NCBI RefSeq assembly: GCF_900115745.1
Contig: NZ_FOXP01000002.1
Coordinates: forward strand, 310,001-374,000
DNA: 64,000 nt
From: Sphingomonas rubra
Lineage (GTDB): Bacteria > Pseudomonadota > Alphaproteobacteria > Sphingomonadales > Sphingomonadaceae
Direction of reading: 5' to 3'
In this document: piece by piece, positions 1 to 9,059 of the stretch
Layout of the letters: the number at the start of each line of letters is the position of its first letter
Position numbering within the stretch: position 1 is the first letter of the stretch
Position numbers and translations under genes: made by a program
Notes under the pieces: generated by a model
Database searches by the model: none
What the model was told of the DNA's origin: nothing
Seen by the model: the letters and a program-made list of their open reading frames with translations, nothing else

Positions 1-881
1 AGGGCAAGGGCGAGGCCGAGCCGGAGGAGGACGAGGACGCGTTCAGCCCCGACGCGCCGTTGAAGCTGGCGATCGTCGGCCGCCCCAACGCGGGCAAGTC
101 GACGCTCATCAACAAGATGCTGGGTGAGGACCGCCTCATCACCGGGCCGGAAGCCGGCATCACGCGCGATTCGATCGCGGTCGACTGGCTGTGGCGCGAC
201 CTGAAGGGCGAGGACCACCGGGTCAAGCTGATCGACACCGCCGGCATGCGCAAGCGCGCCAAGGTGCAGGACAAATTGGAGAAGATGTCGGTCGCCGACG
301 GGCTCCACGCGGTCGACTTCGCCGAGGTGGTGGTGCTGCTGCTCGACGCGACGCTGGGGCTGGAGGCGCAGGATCTGCGGATCGCCGACAAGGTGCTGCA
401 GGAAGGGCGCGCGCTGATCGTCGCGCTGAACAAATGGGACATCGCGGAGAACGCGTCGTCGCTGTTCAACGGCGTCAAACGCGCGCTGGAGGACGGACTC
501 AGCCAGGTGAAGGGCGTCACCGTCATCACCGTGTCGGCGGCGACGGGCAAGGGGATCGACCAGCTGCTGGGCGCCGCCGTCGAGGTGCGCGACGCCTGGT
601 CGAAGCGGGTCGGGACGGGCGAGATGAACCGCTGGTTCGAGCGCGCGATCGAGGCCAATCCGCCGCCCGCGCCCGGCGGCAAGCGGATCAAGATGCGCTA
701 CGTCACCCAGGTGAAGACGCGGCCGCCGAGCTTCGTGATCTTCGGCACCCGCGTCGACCAGCTGCCCGCCAGCTACGAGCGGTACCTGGTCAATTCGATG
801 CGCAAGGAACTGGGCTTTGGCGCGGTGCCGGTGCGATTGTCGCTGCGGGCGCCGAAGAATCCGTTCGATTCGAAGGGCTGA
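1..881 (+). CDS. der: Ribosome-assembly GTPase Der (EngA), 3' part
   Basis: The frame is open from the left edge, so the N-terminal GTPase domain and the start codon lie outside the window. What is visible is an acidic linker (EPEEDEDAF), the second G domain and the C-terminal KH-like domain. The second G domain shows the P-loop GRPNAGKST, the Walker B/G3 motif DTAG and the G4 motif NKWD. The C-terminus has the expected KMRYVTQVKTRPPSF-type strand. Two tandem G domains followed by a KH domain are diagnostic of Der, which acts in 50S ribosomal subunit maturation. The acidic linker just before the P-loop is the normal inter-domain connection. Identity is secure; only the 5' truncation limits it. 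Confidence 0.95.
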   Translation, partial: GKGEAEPEEDEDAFSPDAPLKLAIVGRPNAGKSTLINKMLGEDRLITGPEAGITRDSIAVDWLWRDLKGEDHRVKLIDTAGMRKRAKVQDKLEKMSVADGLHAVDFAEVVVLLLDATLGLEAQDLRIADKVLQEGRALIVALNKWDIAENASSLFNGVKRALEDGLSQVKGVTVITVSAATGKGIDQLLGAAVEVRDAWSKRVGTGEMNRWFERAIEANPPPAPGGKRIKMRYVTQVKTRPPSFVIFGTRVDQLPASYERYLVNSMRKELGFGAVPVRLSLRAPKNPFDSKG

Positions 882-925
882 GAGGCTTTTTAGAAAATTG
901 GCGAAAGAGCCAGTTTCGTGCCGCC

Positions 926-948
926 GAAATGCGCCTTCAGCGCATTTC
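926..948. other. Short hairpin downstream of der
   Basis: A perfect 9-bp inverted repeat (GAAATGCGC / GCGCATTTC) with a 5-nt loop lies 45 nt after the der stop. There is no run of T after either arm, so a Rho-independent terminator is not demonstrated. It may be an RNA 3' end structure. The rest of the gap up to position 1023 shows nothing else clear. Confidence 0.35.
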
Positions 949-1023
949 CGAACGGACTCCGACAACGTCCTGTTTACCTGATCCGCGCTAACGCCTCGGC
1001 CGTAACACTATGCGAGGTAGCCG

Positions 1024-1437
1024 GTGTCGTTCGAAGGCAGCACGTTGGTGGATTGGCCGGTCTACGCCGCCGCGCGGGCCGAGCTGGGCACGGGGTTCGT
1101 GCGCATCCTGGGCTATTTCCGCGAGGACGGCGTGAAGTCGGTGGCGGCGGTCGAGGCGGCGATGCGGGCGTGTTCGGCCGCGCCGATGGTGATCCCCGCG
1201 CACACGCTGAAGGGCGAGGCGCGCCAGTTCGGGGCCGAGCCGCTCGCTCTCTTGGCCGAGCAGATCGAGGGGATCGCGCGCGACTGCGTCGAGCATCAGG
1301 ACACGCCGGACGAGGCGGTGGAGCTGGTCGCGCGGCTGCGCCCGCTGTTCGACCAGACGATGACCCTGCTGGAACGCGAGGCCAATCCGCTGGTCACGCG
1401 CCGGCCGGTGGGCGGCTTCGGTCGGCGTAGCGCATAG
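1024..1437 (+). CDS. Single-domain histidine phosphotransfer (Hpt) protein
   Basis: This 137-residue protein starts at GTG and looks like a stand-alone Hpt domain: a helical bundle with the phospho-acceptor motif AHTLKGEARQFGAEPL, where the His is about residue 60. Hpt proteins relay phosphate between hybrid histidine kinases and response regulators in the cytoplasm. The downstream helices (LAEQIEGIARDC, ELVARLRPLFDQ) fit the rest of the four-helix fold. No kinase or receiver gene is adjacent, so its partners are unknown. The last 44 bp overlap the convergent DUF418 gene on the other strand. The start is supported by the length of the fold; an upstream alternative would read through non-coding sequence. 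Confidence 0.8.
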   Translation: MSFEGSTLVDWPVYAAARAELGTGFVRILGYFREDGVKSVAAVEAAMRACSAAPMVIPAHTLKGEARQFGAEPLALLAEQIEGIARDCVEHQDTPDEAVELVARLRPLFDQTMTLLEREANPLVTRRPVGGFGRRSA

Positions 1438-2620
1438 GCTGCGGCCGACCCCGGGCCAGGCTGCGCCACAGCCATTCGAGCGGGCCGTAGCGACGTCGGT
1501 CGAGCCACGGCTTCGACCATAGCAGCATCCCCGCCCAGGCGATTGGCACCAGCGCGGTGAGCGTCGCGCGCGGCCAGGCGGCGAACTGGCCGAGGCCCCA
1601 TCCGTAGAAGATCGCGGTCATCAGCACGCTGGTGGCGAGGTAGTTGGTGAAGGCGGCGCGACCGGCCGCGGCGACACGCGCCGTCCACCAGCCGTCGCCC
1701 GCGAGCGGCACCAGCAGCGCCGCGTAGCCGACGAAGCCCAGCGTCCGCAGCGGCGGGCTGGCGCCGACCGAGCCGAGGAACACCCAGCGCTGATCGAAGC
1801 CGTGCGCGAGCGTGGCGAGACCGAGGATCGCGTAGCCGATGAGCGACGGTGCCAGGCAGGCGACCGCCCAGCGGCGATACCGCGCGCGCGGCCAGGTGCC
1901 CGTCAGGAACCCCGAGCGATAGCCTGCCATGCCGAGCAGCACCGCGCTCATCGTCTCCGGCCCGACCACCGTCAGCGAGACGAGCGGGCCGGTGGCGTGG
2001 CGCCACCGCCAGGCGAGCGCGTCCGCCCAGTCGCCGCGGGTGGCGGCGATCTCGGCGAGGAGCGCGGGGCGGGGCGGCACGCCGAAGCTGGCCGCGAACG
2101 CGTCCCACGTCGCGACCATCGCTGGTGTCGCGCGCGCGGCACTCCGCCACAGTATCGCCGTGCCGACGACGTCGCCGATCCACGTCCAGGCGAGGACGCC
2201 GAGGCCGAGCGCGACCAGCCAGCGCACCGACAGCCGACGGGCCATGTAGGCGAGCGCGCCGACCAGCGCGTAATGGGCCAGGATGTCACCCCACCAGACG
2301 AGGTAGAGGTGCGCGCAGCCGATCGCGAACAGCACCGCCATGCGGCGGAAGTGGACGCCGGCCGCGTCGTCGCAGGCGCGGTCGATGACGAGCAGCAGCG
2401 AGGCGCCGAACAGGAACGAGAACAGCCCGCGCAGCTTGCCCTCGACCAGCACGAAGGTCGCGAACCAGACCGCGATGTCGGCGGGCGCGGTGCCGCCCCA
2501 GGCGAGCGGTGAGAAATAGGCGGCCCGCGGCAGCGCGAAGGCGGGCAGGTTGGCGACCAGGATGCCCATCACCGCGACGCCGCGGAGGAAATCCAGCGAG
2601 GCGATGCGCGTTCCGCTCAT
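1394..2620 (-). CDS. DUF418 (YeiB-type) multi-pass membrane protein
   Basis: This 408-residue integral membrane protein opens with MSGTRIASLDFLRGVAVMGI, the typical N-terminus of the DUF418/YeiB family (RI..LDxLRGxAxxGIL). It has about ten hydrophobic segments. The C-terminal half carries the conserved AAGRAAFTNYLATSVLMTAIF stretch that defines DUF418. The family's function is not established; transport or acyl transfer have been suggested because of a resemblance to acyltransferase-3 proteins. Its ATG overlaps the stop of the upstream methyltransferase gene by 4 bp (ATGA), so both are probably translated from one purL-led transcript. The 3' end overlaps the Hpt gene. Confidence 0.82.
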   Translation of the reverse strand: MSGTRIASLDFLRGVAVMGILVANLPAFALPRAAYFSPLAWGGTAPADIAVWFATFVLVEGKLRGLFSFLFGASLLLVIDRACDDAAGVHFRRMAVLFAIGCAHLYLVWWGDILAHYALVGALAYMARRLSVRWLVALGLGVLAWTWIGDVVGTAILWRSAARATPAMVATWDAFAASFGVPPRPALLAEIAATRGDWADALAWRWRHATGPLVSLTVVGPETMSAVLLGMAGYRSGFLTGTWPRARYRRWAVACLAPSLIGYAILGLATLAHGFDQRWVFLGSVGASPPLRTLGFVGYAALLVPLAGDGWWTARVAAAGRAAFTNYLATSVLMTAIFYGWGLGQFAAWPRATLTALVPIAWAGMLLWSKPWLDRRRYGPLEWLWRSLARGRPQPMRYADRSRPPAGA

Positions 2621-3423
2621 CCCTCGACGCGGGTGGCGCGCCAGCCGCGGACGGTGCCGGGCGACGCGGCGGGATCGGGTTCGATCGCCGCATCGCCGAC
2701 CAGCGCCCGGTATCGCTGCCCATCCGCGGTGAAGCTCAGCTGCGTGCCGACCAGTGTCGCGCCCGTCAGCGGCCGGCCGTCGAGCGTGCCGCTCACCGCG
2801 CTGAACCGTTGTTCGAGGTTGAGCGCGCGGGCGCGACCGTCGGCGGTGACGAGGCGCCAGTCGCCGCCGGCGGTGGCGGGCACCGTCCAGCGATAGACGT
2901 GCTTCTCCTCGACCAGCCGGTGCTCCTCGGCCGGCCAGTCGCCCATGTCGAAGGCGTGGCTGACGATGCGCGTGCCGGGGCGAAGCTCAGTCAGCAGCTT
3001 GGGGCGGAGGCGCTGGTTGACGGCGGGGAGCAGGTAGAGCGTCACCACCGTGGCATCGCGCAGGCGGACGCCGAACAGGTCCTCGCGGCGGAAATCGACG
3101 CGCTCCGACACGCCCCGGTCGCGCGCGCGGGCGCGGGCGCGGGCGACTAGATCGCCGTCGATCTCGATGCCCAGCGCGCGGGCGCCGCGCTCCCCCGCCG
3201 CGATCGGGATGCGGCCGTCGCCCGAGCCGAGGTCGATCAGCACGTCGCCGGGGCCGACCTTCGCCATGTCGAGCATCGCCGCGACCACCGCGTCGGGGGT
3301 CGGCACATAGGGTACGTCGGCGCGCGGCTCGGGCGCGGAGAAGGTCAGGCCGCCGCCGCCCTGCCGCACCTGGCAGCCGGCGAGCGCCGCCAGGCAGAGG
3401 AGCGCGGCGGCGAACCGGCGCAT
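2617..3423 (-). CDS. SAM-dependent methyltransferase with a lipoprotein signal
   Basis: This 268-residue protein begins with a lipoprotein-like signal (positively charged start, hydrophobic core, lipobox LAGC with Cys at about 17). It is followed by a class I methyltransferase fold: motif I is VLIDLGSGDGRIPIAA, the acidic residue is in GIEIDGDLV, and a later motif reads GTRIVSHAFDMGDW. A class I methyltransferase is normally cytoplasmic, so export is unexpected; see the finding. The last 80 or so residues are beta-rich and outside the catalytic fold. Its start codon shares one base with the purL stop, and its stop overlaps the DUF418 start, indicating one operon. The substrate is not predictable. 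Confidence 0.75.
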   Translation of the reverse strand: MRRFAAALLCLAALAGCQVRQGGGGLTFSAPEPRADVPYVPTPDAVVAAMLDMAKVGPGDVLIDLGSGDGRIPIAAGERGARALGIEIDGDLVARARARARDRGVSERVDFRREDLFGVRLRDATVVTLYLLPAVNQRLRPKLLTELRPGTRIVSHAFDMGDWPAEEHRLVEEKHVYRWTVPATAGGDWRLVTADGRARALNLEQRFSAVSGTLDGRPLTGATLVGTQLSFTADGQRYRALVGDAAIEPDPAASPGTVRGWRATRVEG

Positions 3424-5627
3424 CAGCCCGCCATCAGCGCGGGGAAGAAGCCCTCGTGCGCGGCGCGCAGGTCACCCAGCGACACCACGTCGTCGCGGTT
3501 CGGCCGCTCGAAGATCAGCCGCTTGCCGCCGGTGCGGCCCATCGGCTCGACCTCGACCCCGGCGGCGTGCGCTTGGCCCAGGAAGTCGAGCATCGCGTGA
3601 TCCTCGATCGTGACGATGTAGACGCCCTGATCCTCGGCGAAGAAGCTGCCGGCGCAGTCGAACGGCTGCTTGCGGTCGATCATCGCGCCGATGTTGCCGG
3701 CCAGCGCCATCTCGGCGATCGTCACCGCGATGCCGCCGTCGGACACGTCGTGGACGGCGGTGAGCGCGCCGGAGCGGATGCCCTCGCGCACCAGGTCGCC
3801 GGCGGCCCGCTCGGCGACGAGGTCGACGGGCGGCGGCGGGCCTTCCTCGCGGCCGTGGCACTCGCGCAGCCACAGCGTCTGGCCGAGATGGCCGCCGCGC
3901 TTGCCGATCACCAGGATGATGTCGCCCGAGCCCTTGAAGGCGATGGTCGCCGACTTGCTCCAGTCGGGCAGCAGGCCGACGCCGCCGATCGCGGGGGTGG
4001 GCAGGATGGCGGAGCCGCCGCCGGTCGCCTTGGATTCGTTGTAGAGGCTGACGTTGCCCGACACGATCGGGAAGTCGAGCGCGCGGCAGGCGTCGGCCAT
4101 GCCGTCGAGACAGCCGACGATCTGGCCCATGATCTCGGGCCGTTGCGGATTGGCGAAGTTGAGGCAGTTGGTGATGGCGAGCGGCGTCGCGCCGACCGCC
4201 GACAGGTTGCGCCACGCCTCCGCCACCGCCTGGCGCCCGCCCGCTTCCGGATCGGCGAAACAGTAGCGCGGCGTGCAGTCGGTGGTCATCGCCAGCGCCT
4301 TGTCGGTCCCGTGGACGCGGACCACGGCGGCGTCGCCGCCGGGACGCTGGACGGTGTCGGCACCGACCATGTGGTCGTACTGTTCCCAGATCCAGCGCCG
4401 CGAGGCGAGGTCGGGGCAGGCCATCAGCGTGAGGAGGTCGGCGGCGATGTCGCGGCTCTCGGGCACGTTCACCAGCGCCTTGGGTGGCGGCGGGGCGGTG
4501 TGCGGCCGGTCGTAGAGCGGCGCCTCGTCGGCGAGGGGGCCGAGCGGGATGTCGGCGACGGTCTCACCCTTCCAGCGCAGCACCATGCGGCCGGTATCGG
4601 TGACGCGGCCGATGACGGCGAAGTCGAGTTCCCATTTGCGGAAGATCGCCTCCGCCTCCGCCTCGCGGCCGGGCTTCAGGACCATGAGCATCCGTTCCTG
4701 CGACTCGGACAGCATCATCTCGTAGGGCGTCATGCCCTCCTCGCGCTGGGGCACGTCGTCCATCACCAGCTCGATGCCGACGCCGCCCTTGGACGCCATC
4801 TCGACGGAGGAGGAGGTCAGGCCGGCCGCGCCCATGTCCTGGATGGCGACGATCACGTCGGTCGCCATCAGTTCGAGACACGCCTCGATCAGCAGCTTCT
4901 CGGTGAAGGGGTCGCCGACTTGGACGGTGGGGCGCTTGGCATCGGCATCGTCGCCGAAATCGGCCGAGGCCATGGTCGCGCCGTGGATGCCGTCGCGGCC
5001 GGTCTTGGAGCCGACATAGACGATCGGATTGCCGACGCCCGACGCGGCCGAGTAGAAAATCTTGTCCTGATCGGCGACGCCGACGGTCATCGCGTTGACC
5101 AGGATGTTGCCGTCATAGGCGGGGTGGAAGTTCACCTCGCCGCCGACCGTCGGCACGCCGACGCAATTGCCGTAGCCGCCGATGCCGGCGACAACGCCCG
5201 AGATCAGGTGGCGCATCTTGGGATGGTCGGGCCGGCCGAAGCGCAGCGCGTTGAGGTTGGCGACGGGACGCGCGCCCATGGTGAACACGTCGCGCAGGAT
5301 GCCGCCGACGCCGGTCGCGGCCCCCTGATACGGCTCGATGTACGAGGGGTGGTTGTGCGACTCCATCTTGAAGATCGCCGCCTGCCCATCACCGATGTCG
5401 ATCACGCCGGCATTCTCGCCGGGGCCGCAGATCACCTGCGGGCCGGTGGTCGGCAGCTTCTTCAGGTGGATGCGGCTCGACTTGTAGGAGCAATGCTCCG
5501 ACCACATCACCGAGAAGATGCCGAGTTCCACCAGGTTCGGCTCGCGGCCGAGGGCGTGGAGCAGGCGGTCATACTCGTCGGACGAGAGGCCGTGCTCGGC
5601 GACGATGTCGGGCGTGATTGCAGTCAT
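3423..5627 (-). CDS. purL: Phosphoribosylformylglycinamidine synthase II (FGAM synthase)
   Basis: PurL catalyses the ATP-dependent amidation of FGAR to FGAM, the fourth step of de novo purine synthesis, working with PurS and PurQ in the small-subunit type of complex. The 734-residue length is that of the stand-alone PurL subunit. Visible hallmarks are [20 protein letters not shown] near the N-terminus, [20 protein letters not shown], the repeated AIR-synthase-like halves, and [18 protein letters not shown] near the C-terminus. The ATG at 5627 was preferred over the upstream frame opening, which adds 34 residues without similarity to the family. No purS or purQ lies in this window. Two small genes follow with overlapping ends. 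Confidence 0.97.
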   Translation of the reverse strand: MTAITPDIVAEHGLSSDEYDRLLHALGREPNLVELGIFSVMWSEHCSYKSSRIHLKKLPTTGPQVICGPGENAGVIDIGDGQAAIFKMESHNHPSYIEPYQGAATGVGGILRDVFTMGARPVANLNALRFGRPDHPKMRHLISGVVAGIGGYGNCVGVPTVGGEVNFHPAYDGNILVNAMTVGVADQDKIFYSAASGVGNPIVYVGSKTGRDGIHGATMASADFGDDADAKRPTVQVGDPFTEKLLIEACLELMATDVIVAIQDMGAAGLTSSSVEMASKGGVGIELVMDDVPQREEGMTPYEMMLSESQERMLMVLKPGREAEAEAIFRKWELDFAVIGRVTDTGRMVLRWKGETVADIPLGPLADEAPLYDRPHTAPPPPKALVNVPESRDIAADLLTLMACPDLASRRWIWEQYDHMVGADTVQRPGGDAAVVRVHGTDKALAMTTDCTPRYCFADPEAGGRQAVAEAWRNLSAVGATPLAITNCLNFANPQRPEIMGQIVGCLDGMADACRALDFPIVSGNVSLYNESKATGGGSAILPTPAIGGVGLLPDWSKSATIAFKGSGDIILVIGKRGGHLGQTLWLRECHGREEGPPPPVDLVAERAAGDLVREGIRSGALTAVHDVSDGGIAVTIAEMALAGNIGAMIDRKQPFDCAGSFFAEDQGVYIVTIEDHAMLDFLGQAHAAGVEVEPMGRTGGKRLIFERPNRDDVVSLGDLRAAHEGFFPALMAG

Positions 5628-5810
5628 GGGCGCGGCTGTAGCGACCCTGCCGATCCGCGTCACCCCGGCCAATCTTGGATGCTCTTCGCCGCGATTGCAG
5701 CAGTTCGTCGCGCGCGCGCCTCGCCTCATGCCCGCGATCGAGCATGTTCATCGATGCTAAATCATTGTGGCGCAAGCGATTGTCGTGGTTGGGGTCAAGA
5801 GGTGGGGACG

Positions 5811-6848
5811 ATGAGGCAGGCTTATCGGTGCGCGGGCGCTGGCCTGATTCTGGTGCTGACGGCATGTGGGGGTGAATCCGGCGGGGCGGATGCGTCGTCG
5901 GCGGTGGGCGTGGTCACCGGACCGGCGGTCGCGCCGACGCCCACGCCCACGCCGGCACCGACCGCCACCCCCGCGCCGACGCCCACGCCGACGCCTGTAT
6001 CGGGGGCGCGGACGCTGGCCGATCTGTACGACGTGGTGCCGGACGTGGCGAACTGTCGTGCGGGGACGTTGAAGGCGAGCGTGAAGGCGGACCTGCTGGC
6101 GCGGCTGAACGCTATCCGCGCGTTGCACCGGTTGCCCGCGGTCACCTATTCCGACGCGGACGATCAGGCGGAGGCGGAATCGTCGCTGATGATGGTCGCC
6201 AACAACCAGCTGAGCCATACGCCGCCGACGACGTGGAAATGCTACACGGCGGCGGGCGCGGGCGGCGCGGGATCGAGCAACCTGTTCTCCAACTTTTCCT
6301 CGGCGGCGCGGATCACCTATACCGAGGACGACTATCTCGCCGGCTGGCTGCGCGAGGGCGGGTCGGCGAGCATCGGCCATCGCCGCTGGATGCTCGACCC
6401 GTTCCTCGGCAAGGCGAGCTACGGCCGGGTGACGCAGCTAGGCTCCGGCGGCGTGTCGGAGGCGGCGTCGTTGAGGGTGGTCGGTTTCACCGGCGGGACC
6501 GCGGTGCCGACCGGGTTGCCCGGGTTCGTGGCCTATCCGTACGGCGATTACCCGGTGCGTTACTTCGGCGCGGGTGATTACCTGTCCTTCTCGGTCGTGG
6601 CGAGCACCAGCGGACGCGGCGGCAATGCGGGTGTCGATTTCAGCCGCGCGACGATCACGGTCACCGGGCCGAACGGCAGTCTCGCGGTGTCGAACCAGAC
6701 GAGCGATACGGCCGGCTACGGCCTGCCGAACAACGTGCAGTGGAAGGTGGCGGGGTTGCAGGCGGGGGTGTCGTATACGGTCACGATCGGCGAGGTGTCG
6801 GGGGCGGCGCAGCGGCAGTATAGCTACACGTTCCGCATGGTCGGCTGA
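5811..6848 (+). CDS. CAP-superfamily lipoprotein with Pro/Thr linker
   Basis: This 345-residue secreted protein has a lipoprotein signal (VLTAC, Cys about 19). A low-complexity linker of alternating Pro-Thr and Pro-Ala follows at about residues 42-63, and then a CAP/SCP-like domain (about 85-215). In that domain LARLNAIRALHRLPAVTYSDAD, QLSHTPP and IGHRRWMLDPF are recognisable; the His and Glu residues fit the CAP cavity. The remaining C-terminal part is a beta-rich module (SFSVVAS, GLQAGVSYTVTIG). Bacterial CAP proteins are extracytoplasmic and mostly of unknown function. The ATG at 5811 is preceded by AGGTGGGG at good spacing. The same frame runs open upstream as an antisense shadow of purL, so the start rests on the signal peptide. 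Confidence 0.82.
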   Translation: MRQAYRCAGAGLILVLTACGGESGGADASSAVGVVTGPAVAPTPTPTPAPTATPAPTPTPTPVSGARTLADLYDVVPDVANCRAGTLKASVKADLLARLNAIRALHRLPAVTYSDADDQAEAESSLMMVANNQLSHTPPTTWKCYTAAGAGGAGSSNLFSNFSSAARITYTEDDYLAGWLREGGSASIGHRRWMLDPFLGKASYGRVTQLGSGGVSEAASLRVVGFTGGTAVPTGLPGFVAYPYGDYPVRYFGAGDYLSFSVVASTSGRGGNAGVDFSRATITVTGPNGSLAVSNQTSDTAGYGLPNNVQWKVAGLQAGVSYTVTIGEVSGAAQRQYSYTFRMVG

Positions 6849-6911
6849 TCGTGGGGTGAGACGCCGGATGATGATCGTCCGGCGTCGTCCCCTGGCGGCT
6901 CGCGCAACCTC

Positions 6912-7154
6912 TCAGCGCTTGCGCTCCACGGTCAGGCCCAGCTCCGCCCAGCGATCGGCCGAGCGGCATTCGCGCGGCAGGATACGGGTGCCGGTGGTGA
7001 CCGGGTTCGCCTTGTCGGTCAGGCAGTACCAGTCGCGCTTCGCGTCGTAGGTGGCGTGATACTGCGGCTTCTTCGGTGCGACCGACTTGACGTTCGCATG
7101 GGCGGTGCTGGCGACGGACGTGGCAGCGACGGCGAGCAGGATGATGGTCTTCAT
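6912..7154 (-). CDS. Small exported protein of unknown function
   Basis: This 80-residue product starts with a clean cleavable signal peptide (MKTIILLAVAATSVASTAHA). A short basic mature part with two cysteines (DWYCLTDKANPV and LPRECRSADRW) probably forms one disulfide in the periplasm. The start is set by the signal peptide and by a strong GGAGGAACCACC ribosome-binding site directly upstream. Longer in-frame starts would add sequence without coding character. I do not recognise the family. It is a single gene between a convergent CAP gene and map. Confidence 0.7.
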   Translation of the reverse strand: MKTIILLAVAATSVASTAHANVKSVAPKKPQYHATYDAKRDWYCLTDKANPVTTGTRILPRECRSADRWAELGLTVERKR

Positions 7155-7325
7155 GGTGGTTCCTCCCAGATCGGTCAGGCGAGGCTGCCTGTATCCGATG
7201 CTTTGCAGGAGGTGTGCCAGTCGAGTAACACACTGGTGTAGCAGGATTTTCGGTTTTCCGCCTTGTCCAGCGACTGGTGATATGCACCTAAAGTCGGCGA
7301 AACCCGCCAACAAGCGGCGGGTCCA

Positions 7326-8153
7326 TCAGCTATAGGGCGGCTGGTCGTAGCCTTTCGGGCTGGCGGTGAAGATCTCGCAGCCGGTCTCGGTGATGCCGAT
7401 CGAGTGTTCGAACTGTGCCGACAGCGAGCGGTCGCGCGTCACGGCGGTCCAGCCATCGTCGAGCAGCTTCACGTCGGGGCGGCCGATGTTGATCATCGGC
7501 TCGATCGTGAAGATCATGCCGGGGCGCAGCTCGGGCCCGGTGCCGGGCTTGCCGACATGGACGACCTCCGGCGCGTCGTGGAACAGGCGGCCGAGCCCGT
7601 GGCCGCAGAAATCGCGGACCACGCCGTAGCGATGCTTCTCCGCGTGGCGCTGGATGGCGTTCGCCACGTCGCCCATGCGGTTGCCGGGGCGCGCCTGCTC
7701 GATGCCGATCATCAGGCACTCGTACGTCACCTCGACCAGCCGGCGCGCCTTCAAGGGCACGTCGCCGATCAGGTACATGCGGCTGGAATCACCGTGCCAG
7801 CCGTCCAGGATCGGGGTAACGTCGACGTTGACGATGTCGCCCGATTTCAGTTGCTTGTCGCTCGGGATGCCGTGGCAGACGACGTGGTTGATCGAGATGC
7901 AGGTCGAGTGGGTATAGCCGCGATAGCCGAGCGTCGCGGGCACGCCGCCGCGGGCGAGCACGAAATCGTAGATCAGCCGGTCGATCTCCGCCGTGGTGAC
8001 GCCCGGCACCATGTGCGGCACCAGCATGTCCAGCGTTTCCGCGCAGAGCCGGCCGGCGGCGTGCATGCCGGCGAAGGCGGCGGGGCCGTGGAGCTTGATG
8101 GCGCCGGTGCGCGCGTCCGGCGCGTCGGAGGTGACGGTGACGTAATCGGTCAT
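7326..8153 (-). CDS. map: Type I methionine aminopeptidase
   Basis: This metalloenzyme removes the initiator Met from nascent proteins. The 275-residue protein shows the family pattern in order: THSTCISINHVVCHGIPSD (His), the metal ligands in GDIVNVDVTPILDGWHGDSS (two Asp), FCGHGLGRLFHDAP (His), IFTIEPMINIG (Glu) and SAQFEHSIGITETG (Glu). These are the five metal ligands of the pita-bread fold. ATG 8153 was chosen because MTDYVTVTSDAP is a normal length N-terminus; the open frame further upstream overlaps the divergent neighbour. The divergent gap to the CinA-like gene is only about 50 bp and must hold both promoters. Confidence 0.97.
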   Translation of the reverse strand: MTDYVTVTSDAPDARTGAIKLHGPAAFAGMHAAGRLCAETLDMLVPHMVPGVTTAEIDRLIYDFVLARGGVPATLGYRGYTHSTCISINHVVCHGIPSDKQLKSGDIVNVDVTPILDGWHGDSSRMYLIGDVPLKARRLVEVTYECLMIGIEQARPGNRMGDVANAIQRHAEKHRYGVVRDFCGHGLGRLFHDAPEVVHVGKPGTGPELRPGMIFTIEPMINIGRPDVKLLDDGWTAVTRDRSLSAQFEHSIGITETGCEIFTASPKGYDQPPYS

Positions 8154-8204
8154 GGGCGGCGATATAGCGTGGCGGCGGCGGTTTTGCGAGGCTATCGACG
8201 GGGC

Positions 8205-8984
8205 ATGGCCGATCCCTCCGAACGCATCTGGACCGCCGCGCTCGCCGTGATCGGCGACGAGATCCTGTCGGGCCGCACGCAGGATAGGAACGTCGCGCAG
8301 GTCGCCGCCTGGCTGAACGTGCAGGGCATCCGCCTGGTCGAGGTGCGCGTGGTCGCCGACTGGGAGGAGGCGATCGTCGAGGCGGTGAACCAGCTGCGCG
8401 CGCGCAACGATTACCTGTTCACCACCGGCGGCATCGGGCCGACGCACGACGACATCACCGTGGACGCGATCGCCGCGGCGCTGGGCGTCGGCGTGGTCCA
8501 TCATCCCGAGGCGATGGCGGTGCTGGAGCGCTACTACGCGACGCGCGGCGGGCTGACGGAGGCGCGCGCGCGGATGGCGCGGGTGCCGGAGGGAGCAGGG
8601 CTGATCGTCAACAAGGTGTCGGGCGCACCGGGCATCCGGATCGACAACATCTTCATCATGGCGGGCGTGCCGCACATCACCGCAGGGATGCTCGACGCGC
8701 TGACCGGCACGCTGGAGGGCGGCCGCCCGGTGGTGTCCAGATCGATCGGCGGCTGGATCGCGGAGAGCGAGGTCGCCGACCTGCTGCGCGCGTGCGAGAA
8801 GCAGTGGAACGACGAAGGCCGCGGCGGTGTCGCGATCGGCAGCTACCCCTTCTTCCGCGAGGGCCGGGTCGGCGCGAACTTCGTGGTGCGCGGGCCGGAC
8901 GCGGCGCTGGTCGACGCGTGCCTGGCCGATCTGGCGGAGCGGCTGGGGGCGGCAGGGTATGGGGTGACGGCCGGGGGCGTGTGA
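8205..8984 (+). CDS. CinA-type competence/damage-inducible family protein (MoaB/Mog fold only)
   Basis: This 259-residue protein has the molybdopterin-binding (MoCF) fold found in the N-terminal half of CinA. Visible are AALAVIGDEILSGRTQDRN at the start, then LFTTGGIGPTHDDITVDAIA, and VNKVSGAPGIRIDNIFIMAGVP. The C-terminal nicotinamide-nucleotide amidase domain of full CinA is absent, which is usual for the short alphaproteobacterial version (COG1058 type). Full CinA proteins act in pyridine-nucleotide repair; the role of the short form is less certain. The ATG is 51 bp from the divergent map start. No other gene belongs to its transcription unit. Confidence 0.83.
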   Translation: MADPSERIWTAALAVIGDEILSGRTQDRNVAQVAAWLNVQGIRLVEVRVVADWEEAIVEAVNQLRARNDYLFTTGGIGPTHDDITVDAIAAALGVGVVHHPEAMAVLERYYATRGGLTEARARMARVPEGAGLIVNKVSGAPGIRIDNIFIMAGVPHITAGMLDALTGTLEGGRPVVSRSIGGWIAESEVADLLRACEKQWNDEGRGGVAIGSYPFFREGRVGANFVVRGPDAALVDACLADLAERLGAAGYGVTAGGV

Positions 8985-9059
8985 AGCGTCCAGCCGTTCC
9001 CACGATGGCAGGGCGTTCTCGCAACGGTCCGTCAGCCTATCGACGGCAGGGCGGGCGAC

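Noticed and set aside
3456-5810. Very long plus-strand open frame antisense to purL
   Set aside because: It is the high-GC shadow of purL; only the 3' part from 5811 has a signal peptide and a recognisable domain.
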